Origin: an uncultured Thiocystis sp.
GTDB lineage: Bacteria > Pseudomonadota > Gammaproteobacteria > Chromatiales > Chromatiaceae
Direction of reading: 5' to 3'
Assembly: GCF_903866365.1 (NCBI RefSeq)
Contig: NZ_CAIPNF010000344.1
Location: 1 to 46,668 of the forward strand
DNA length: 46,668 nucleotides
The notes beneath the pieces are model-generated. The model made no database searches. It saw nothing but the letters and a program-made list of their open reading frames with translations, and was not told the DNA's origin. The position numbers and the translations under genes were made by a program. Below, in pieces: positions 42,207-46,668 of this stretch. Position 1 is the first letter of the stretch, and each line of letters opens with the position of its first letter.

Positions 42207-43462
42207 TCCATGCCGAGCACATCAGTAAACGGTTCCGTCTTTACCGAAAGCCTTCCGATCGGCTCAAGGAAATCATCCGTCGCCGCTCTTATCACACCGT
42301 TTACGAGGCGTTGAATGACATTTCATTTCAGGTCGAAGACGGTCAGACGTTCGGAATCATTGGACAGAACGGGGCGGGCAAATCGACTCTTCTCAAGATT
42401 CTGACCGGCGTTCTGCTACCCGACAGCGGTCGCATTCAAATCTCCGGGCGTATTACCGGCTTGCTCGAACTTGGTACCGGTTTCAATATGGAGATGAGTG
42501 GAATCGATAATATTCGAGCCAATGCCATGCTCCTTGGAATGACCATCGAGCAGATTGCGGCCCGGCGTTCAGCCATCATCGATTTTGCCGAGCTGGGCGA
42601 ATTTATCCATGAACCGCTGAAGACTTATTCCTCTGGCATGGTCATGCGCCTGGCCTTTTCCATTGCCATTCACGCGGATCCTAGTTGCTTCGTGGTCGAT
42701 GAAGCGCTCTCGGTCGGAGACGCCTATTTCCAACAGAAATGTATGCGGGCCATCCAGGATTTTCGTGCTCGCGGGGGTAGCATACTGCTCGTCTCCCACG
42801 ACATGAGTTCGATCAAGACACTGTGCGATCAGGCGATTTTGCTGGAAAACGGGCACATCGTCGATCAAGGCAGTCCCAAGGATGTCGTCGATCACTATCA
42901 CGCCATGCTCTTGCATAGAAGCCACCAGGGCGACGTGCCAGTGTCGATCGCTCGTCCTTCCGCGCGGACTGAGGCTTTACCAATCAAGCGTCATGCGCAG
43001 GCGCCACTCGCGGGAACCGGAGAGATCGAACTTGTTCATCTTGAGCTGAATAACGGCCAGGGGCAGGCGATCGAATCCATTGTCAGCGAAGAATCCTTGA
43101 TCATTGTCGCTCATTTGCGGACGCGGCGGGACCTGGGCAGCCCACACTATGGGATTGGGATCCGTAACCGCTTTGGCCATTCCGTGTTCGAAACCAACGC
43201 CTATTGCATGGGGAAGACTCCGCCACCCCTTGCCGCCAGCGAAACGGTGCGCGTCGAGTGGCGCATTGACGCTAACCTGATCAAGGGCGACTACTCGATC
43301 ACCGTTGGCGTCGGGAACCGCCCTTATGGCACCGGCAACTTCGATGAAATCCTCTTTTTCTCGCATGATCTCGCCATGCTGAACGTTGAAATCAACCCGG
43401 ATGCCATCCGCTACGATGGCTACTTCAACATGCGCCCCGAGGTCAAGATCGCATCGCAATGA
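42203..43462 (+). CDS. wzt: Polysaccharide ABC exporter ATPase (Wzt-like, with C-terminal domain)
   Basis: A 419-residue ATPase. The nucleotide-binding domain (about 1-240) has Walker [10 protein letters not shown], the Wzt/TagH-specific [15 protein letters not shown], signature [11 protein letters not shown], Walker [13 protein letters not shown] and switch His in [11 protein letters not shown]-terminal domain of about 150 residues ([44 protein letters not shown]) resembles the Wzt carbohydrate-binding sandwich that recognises the modified non-reducing end of O antigens. This suggests that the exported glycan is finished and capped before export. Coupled to the small protein and the permease upstream. 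Confidence 0.93.
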   Translation: MIHAEHISKRFRLYRKPSDRLKEIIRRRSYHTVYEALNDISFQVEDGQTFGIIGQNGAGKSTLLKILTGVLLPDSGRIQISGRITGLLELGTGFNMEMSGIDNIRANAMLLGMTIEQIAARRSAIIDFAELGEFIHEPLKTYSSGMVMRLAFSIAIHADPSCFVVDEALSVGDAYFQQKCMRAIQDFRARGGSILLVSHDMSSIKTLCDQAILLENGHIVDQGSPKDVVDHYHAMLLHRSHQGDVPVSIARPSARTEALPIKRHAQAPLAGTGEIELVHLELNNGQGQAIESIVSEESLIIVAHLRTRRDLGSPHYGIGIRNRFGHSVFETNAYCMGKTPPPLAASETVRVEWRIDANLIKGDYSITVGVGNRPYGTGNFDEILFFSHDLAMLNVEINPDAIRYDGYFNMRPEVKIASQ

Positions 43463-43500
43463 ACGCGGAGCCGACATCGACGCCGGCTTGTTCGTTCATT
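43458..43500. terminator. Possible bidirectional terminator between wzt and GT2 gene
   Basis: A nested inverted repeat spans the two convergent stops: outer stem AATGAAC (43458-43464)/GTTCATT (43494-43500) and inner stem AGCCG/CGGCT (43469-43473 and 43484-43488). It includes both stop codons. There is no clear T-run, so function is suggested mainly by placement. Confidence 0.4.
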
Positions 43501-44251
43501 GCCACTTGCTCGTCAGCGCTCGATACCAGACGGCATAGGGCTGCGCGAGCCACCATTTCATGGGTACCCGTCCGTGATGCCGGCGGACGACATTCATCGC
43601 TTCCCGATAGTGCAGGCGCCGTAGGGTGCCGGTCTTTGTCTTTGCATGTTCGCGGTTGACCGCCGTGTATTCGTCGACGAAACACAATGGACCGCAGGTC
43701 TTGTAAAGGCGCCACCAGAGGTCGTAATCCATCGCCATGTGGAGAGTCGGGTCGAGTCCGCCAACGGACTCCCAGGCCGTACGACGGATCAGGGTTGCGG
43801 GTTGGGTAATGAAGCAGTAGTTCGCGAACCAGCGTTCGCTGAATGGCCGCACCCACATTGATCGCTGGACGCCTGTTCTTTGCAGAAAATTCCAGGCCCG
43901 GCCATAGACGGCGGAGGCGTCCGGTGCCCTCCGCAAGGCATGCAACAAGGTCTCAAGTCCTCTAGGCAACAGCCAATCGTCGCTGTTGAGCCAGCAGACG
44001 AAAGGCGCGCGGCCTGCCGCGATGCCTTCGTTGATGGCTGCGGATTGCCCCTGATCGGGATAGCTGCGCCAGCCCGCGAGGCGATCCGCCCATCGCTCGA
44101 TGATCTCGATGGAACCGTCCGTCGAGCCGCCATCGACGAGGAAAACTTCCACCGAGAGATTCTGCCGAAAGATCGAGGCTAAGGCGTCATTCAGATAGCG
44201 CCCCTGATTGAACGAGGGGACGGCGAGCGTAATGAGTGGATCCGCAGCCAT
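43496..44251 (-). CDS. GT2-family glycosyltransferase
   Basis: A 251-residue inverting glycosyltransferase of the GT-A fold. The N-terminal nucleotide-binding part has PLITLAVPSFNQGRYLNDAL and FLVDGGSTDGSIEII; the metal-binding acid cluster is WLNSDDWLLP; HMAMDYDLWWRLY holds the likely catalytic acid. It adds a sugar from a nucleotide donor to a lipid-linked glycan in the cytosol; sugar and acceptor cannot be read from sequence. It begins only 6 bp after the gmd gene stop on the same strand, so they are co-transcribed, and converges on wzt. Confidence 0.92.
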   Translation of the reverse strand: MAADPLITLAVPSFNQGRYLNDALASIFRQNLSVEVFLVDGGSTDGSIEIIERWADRLAGWRSYPDQGQSAAINEGIAAGRAPFVCWLNSDDWLLPRGLETLLHALRRAPDASAVYGRAWNFLQRTGVQRSMWVRPFSERWFANYCFITQPATLIRRTAWESVGGLDPTLHMAMDYDLWWRLYKTCGPLCFVDEYTAVNREHAKTKTGTLRRLHYREAMNVVRRHHGRVPMKWWLAQPYAVWYRALTSKWQ

Positions 44252-44257
44252 TCCGCT

Positions 44258-45349
44258 CTATTCGTGGTGGTCGAATGCCTTGTAACCGTGTTTTTTGACC
44301 AGCTCGTCACGTTCGGTTGCCTTGAGATCTTCCCTGACCATCTCGCGGACCAGTTCGTCAAACCCGATGCGGGGAACCCAGCCGAGTTTTTCCCTGGCCT
44401 TCGACGCGTCTCCAAGCAGGGTCTCGACCTCGGTCGGACGGAAGTAGCGCGGATCGACTCGGACGATGATCTGGCCCTGTGCGTCGGTGCCGGTTTCATC
44501 GACGCCCTGTCCAATCCAGGCGATGGAGATGCCAAGCTCTTGCGCGGCGGCATCGACGAAGTCACGCACGCTGTATTGCACGCCGGTGGCGATGACGAAA
44601 TCCTCCGGCTGCTCCTGTTGGAGCATGAGCCATTGCATTTCGACATAATCGCGTGCGTGTCCCCAATCCCGCTTGGAATCAAGGTTGCCAAGATAGAGAC
44701 AGTCCTGCAGACCGAGCTTGATGCGCGCGAGCGCGCGGGTGACTTTGCGGGTGACGAACGTCTCGCCGCGAAGCGGCGATTCATGATTGAACAGGATGCC
44801 ATTACAGGCATACAGGCCATAGGCTTCGCGGTAATTCACCGTGATCCAATAAGCATAGAGTTTGGCGACCGCATAAGGGCTCCGCGGGTAAAAAGGCGTG
44901 GTTTCCTTTTGCGGGGTCTCCTGCACCAGACCGTAGAGTTCGGAGGTAGATGCTTGATAGAAGCGCGTCTTTTTCTCCAAGCCAAGAATCCGGATCGCCT
45001 CCAGGATGCGCAAAGCGCCGAGCGCGTCCGAATTGGCGGTGTATTCCGGTTCCTCGAACGAGACGGCGACATGACTCTGCGCGGCGAGGTTATAGACCTC
45101 GTCCGGTTGGGTCTGCTGGATGATGCGAATCAGGCTGCTGGAGTCGGTGAGGTCGCCGTGATGCAGGATGAAGCGGCGTTCGATCTCGTGAGGATCCTGA
45201 TAGAGGTGGTCGATCCGATCAGTATTGAACAATGAGCTGCGACGCTTGATTCCATGCACCAGATAGCCTTTATTCAGCAGGAATTCAGCCAGGTAGGCGC
45301 CATCCTGGCCCGTGATGCCGGTAATGAGGGCGGTTTTTCGATTGGACAT
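44258..45349 (-). CDS. gmd: GDP-mannose 4,6-dehydratase
   Basis: A 363-residue short-chain dehydratase that turns GDP-D-mannose into GDP-4-keto-6-deoxy-D-mannose, precursor of fucose, rhamnose (D), perosamine and colitose. It has the NADP-binding [29 protein letters not shown], catalytic [20 protein letters not shown] (Y-x-x-x-K) and [17 protein letters not shown]. Length and all signature residues match E. coli Gmd (373). It is 14 bp downstream of the second gmd-like gene and 6 bp upstream of the GT2 gene, as part of a leftward glycan operon. Confidence 0.95.
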   Translation of the reverse strand: MSNRKTALITGITGQDGAYLAEFLLNKGYLVHGIKRRSSLFNTDRIDHLYQDPHEIERRFILHHGDLTDSSSLIRIIQQTQPDEVYNLAAQSHVAVSFEEPEYTANSDALGALRILEAIRILGLEKKTRFYQASTSELYGLVQETPQKETTPFYPRSPYAVAKLYAYWITVNYREAYGLYACNGILFNHESPLRGETFVTRKVTRALARIKLGLQDCLYLGNLDSKRDWGHARDYVEMQWLMLQQEQPEDFVIATGVQYSVRDFVDAAAQELGISIAWIGQGVDETGTDAQGQIIVRVDPRYFRPTEVETLLGDASKAREKLGWVPRIGFDELVREMVREDLKATERDELVKKHGYKAFDHHE

Positions 45350-45363
45350 GATGACGCGTTTCC

Positions 45364-46356
45364 TTATGAGTTGGTTTGTGAAAGGTGGTCCAGTTCCGCC
45401 TCGGTCATTTCCTGGATCAGTTCCTGGAAAGAAGTTCGGGGCGTCCAGCCGAGCGCGGTCTTGGCCTTGCTGGCATCGCCCACGAGATGGAGCGGTTCGG
45501 CCGGTCGCAGGAAATGACTGTTGAACCGGACGTATTCCCGCCAGTCAAGCGCGACCGTCGCAAAGGCGTTTTCGATCACCTGCTGCACCGTATGCAGCTT
45601 CCCGGTGGCGAGGATGTAATCGTCGGGCGTCTCATGATTGAGCGCCATCCACATACCGCGAACATAATCCCGGGCGTGCCCCCAATCGCGCAATGCGCTG
45701 GTATCGCCGAGCACGAGTTCTTTCTGCTGGTTCAATTTGATCGCGGCGGCGGCATGACAGATTTTGCGGGTCACGAAATTTTCGCCGCGGCGTGGCGATT
45801 CATGGTTATACAGAATGCCATTGACCGCGAACAGCCCGTGACTTTCACGATAGACCCGCACCATCTGGGTCGCGAACGCCTTGGCGCAGCCATAGGGGTT
45901 GATTGGGGCCATCGGGGTGGTTTCGGTCTGCGGATTCTGGGTGGGACGCCCGAAGATCTCGCTGGAGGTAGCATGAAAGAAGCGCGGCGATTCGGGGAGA
46001 TCGCGCAGGATTTCGAGCAGCCGCAGGGTGCCCATGGCGGTGAACTCGCAAGTCGTCTCCGGGATCTCGAAACTCAGTCCCACATGACTCTGCCCGGCGA
46101 GGTGATAGAGTTCCCGTGGTTGGACCTTGGTGAGCACACGCCTCAACGTGGTTGGATCGTCAAGGTCGGCATAGTGCAAAAAAAGCCTTTGGTTGTAGAT
46201 GGCCGGATCGGCGTAGAGGTGCGCGAGCCGGCTCCGTTCAAGCGATCTGGCGCGGCGAACCGCGCCATGCACCTCGTAGCCCTGCTCTAGGAGCAGTTCG
46301 CTCAAATAGGAGCCATCCTGCCCGGTGATGCCGGTGATAAATGCTTTTTTAGTCAC
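45364..46356 (-). CDS. GDP-mannose 4,6-dehydratase homologue (divergent)
   Basis: A 330-residue Gmd-type protein: [40 protein letters not shown] (S-x-E acid), [15 protein letters not shown] (Y-x-x-x-K) and [17 protein letters not shown]. It is shorter than the neighbouring Gmd, mostly in the C-terminal half, and only moderately like it. Shared HESP-RGE-FVTRK is a mark of dehydratases, but close relatives with reductase or other activity exist (for example Rmd, GDP-sugar epimerases), so it may catalyse a related step such as reduction of the 4-keto product. That would complete a pathway that otherwise lacks a reductase in the window. First or second gene of the leftward operon. Confidence 0.85.
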   Translation of the reverse strand: MTKKAFITGITGQDGSYLSELLLEQGYEVHGAVRRARSLERSRLAHLYADPAIYNQRLFLHYADLDDPTTLRRVLTKVQPRELYHLAGQSHVGLSFEIPETTCEFTAMGTLRLLEILRDLPESPRFFHATSSEIFGRPTQNPQTETTPMAPINPYGCAKAFATQMVRVYRESHGLFAVNGILYNHESPRRGENFVTRKICHAAAAIKLNQQKELVLGDTSALRDWGHARDYVRGMWMALNHETPDDYILATGKLHTVQQVIENAFATVALDWREYVRFNSHFLRPAEPLHLVGDASKAKTALGWTPRTSFQELIQEMTEAELDHLSQTNS

Positions 46357-46406
46357 TTTGTATGTCCATGGTCCGGGTTGGGGTCAGAAACGAACCCCAA
46401 CGATGT

Positions 46407-46668
46407 TTAGGCGAGTGCGTCCTGGAAGACACCCCAATACTCGGTGGCCATCCGCCGCGTATCCGAGAACTCGCGTGCGCGCGCGCTTCCTTCCTGAATC
46501 AGTCGGTTACGTATTTTTTCATCCTGCGCCAGGGAAAGCATCGCCGCCGCGATTTGCGGCGTGCTGGTCGGGTCGAACAGGACGGCGGCATTGCCCGCGA
46601 TTTCAGGGAGTGCGGTGCCGTGGCTACAGGCGACCGGAACCCCAACGGCCATCGCCTCGATGATCGGC
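46407..46668 (-). CDS. GT4-family glycosyltransferase, partial
   Basis: The 3' end of a GT-B retaining glycosyltransferase whose 5' part lies beyond the window; the frame is open to the edge. The visible 87 residues contain the GT4 donor-site segment PIIEAMAVGVPVACS, with its E-x-x-x-x-x-x-x-E partner Glu in ALPEIAGNAAVLFDP, then QIAAAMLSLAQDEKIRNRLI and the helical tail. It ends 50 bp before the gmd-like gene on the same strand and is probably in the same operon. Confidence 0.88.
   Translation of the reverse strand, partial: PIIEAMAVGVPVACSHGTALPEIAGNAAVLFDPTSTPQIAAAMLSLAQDEKIRNRLIQEGSARAREFSDTRRMATEYWGVFQDALA

Noticed and set aside
44264-46290. Two long plus-strand open frames opposite the gmd genes
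   Set aside because: Shadows of two enzymes with intact signature residues.

Overview
The window looks like chromosomal DNA from a high-GC gammaproteobacterium. The mix of genes (ubiA, recG, mltB, ridA, a large set of hybrid kinases and cyclic-di-GMP phosphodiesterases, Uma2 nuclease, hicAB, heptanucleotide repeats) would fit a purple sulfur bacterium of the Chromatiaceae or a close relative. That placement is an inference from gene content and style; no rRNA or photosynthesis gene is present to fix it.

Region 1 (1-7.7 kb, mostly + strand) holds housekeeping genes: ridA, the lipoprotein lytic transglycosylase mltB, recG, ubiA and a dsbA-like gene. Two arrays of the same 7-bp repeat lie in opposite orientation on either side of ridA-mltB-recG, and a 96-bp imperfect palindrome sits just before recG. 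A two-gene unit ending in a nucleotidyltransferase-like (AbiEii-like) protein and a Uma2-family nuclease gene are accessory insertions.

Region 2 (7.7-12 kb) has a leftward unit of two paralogous outer-membrane porins separated by a small PstS-like binding protein and followed by a four-helix membrane protein. A hicAB toxin-antitoxin pair diverges from it, with a 7-bp inverted repeat just before hicA.

Region 3 (12-28.5 kb) is a signalling island. It contains a 1055-residue hybrid kinase followed by an HD-GYP response regulator, a frameshifted periplasmic-binding-protein hybrid kinase that also lacks most of its Hpt domain, a 7TMR-DISM kinase divergent from an OmpR-type regulator, and a leftward operon (DUF3391-HD-GYP, receiver-TPR protein, STAS protein, 76-residue MshEN-like protein). 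A second receiver-TPR gene lies upstream of that operon. Between the two lies a 5' remnant of the hybrid kinase gene, so part of this island arose by duplication.

Region 4 (28.5-30.6 kb) has moeB, an overlapping unknown gene and about 0.85 kb with little or no coding sequence.

Region 5 (30.6-46.7 kb) is a cell-surface and secretion locus. A separate propeptide-like secreted protein precedes a metzincin protease. Next come a 1291-residue SBBP/cohesin-like/dockerin-like protein that shares its C-terminal DUF4214 module with the protease, a SapC-family protein, a type I secretion ATPase and adaptor, and a Wzm/Wzt polysaccharide exporter with a tiny two-helix protein encoded between its subunits. 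On the opposite strand are a GT2 glycosyltransferase, two adjacent GDP-mannose 4,6-dehydratase homologues and the 3' part of a GT4 glycosyltransferase. Together these suggest export and surface display of proteins next to synthesis and export of a deoxyhexose-containing glycan.
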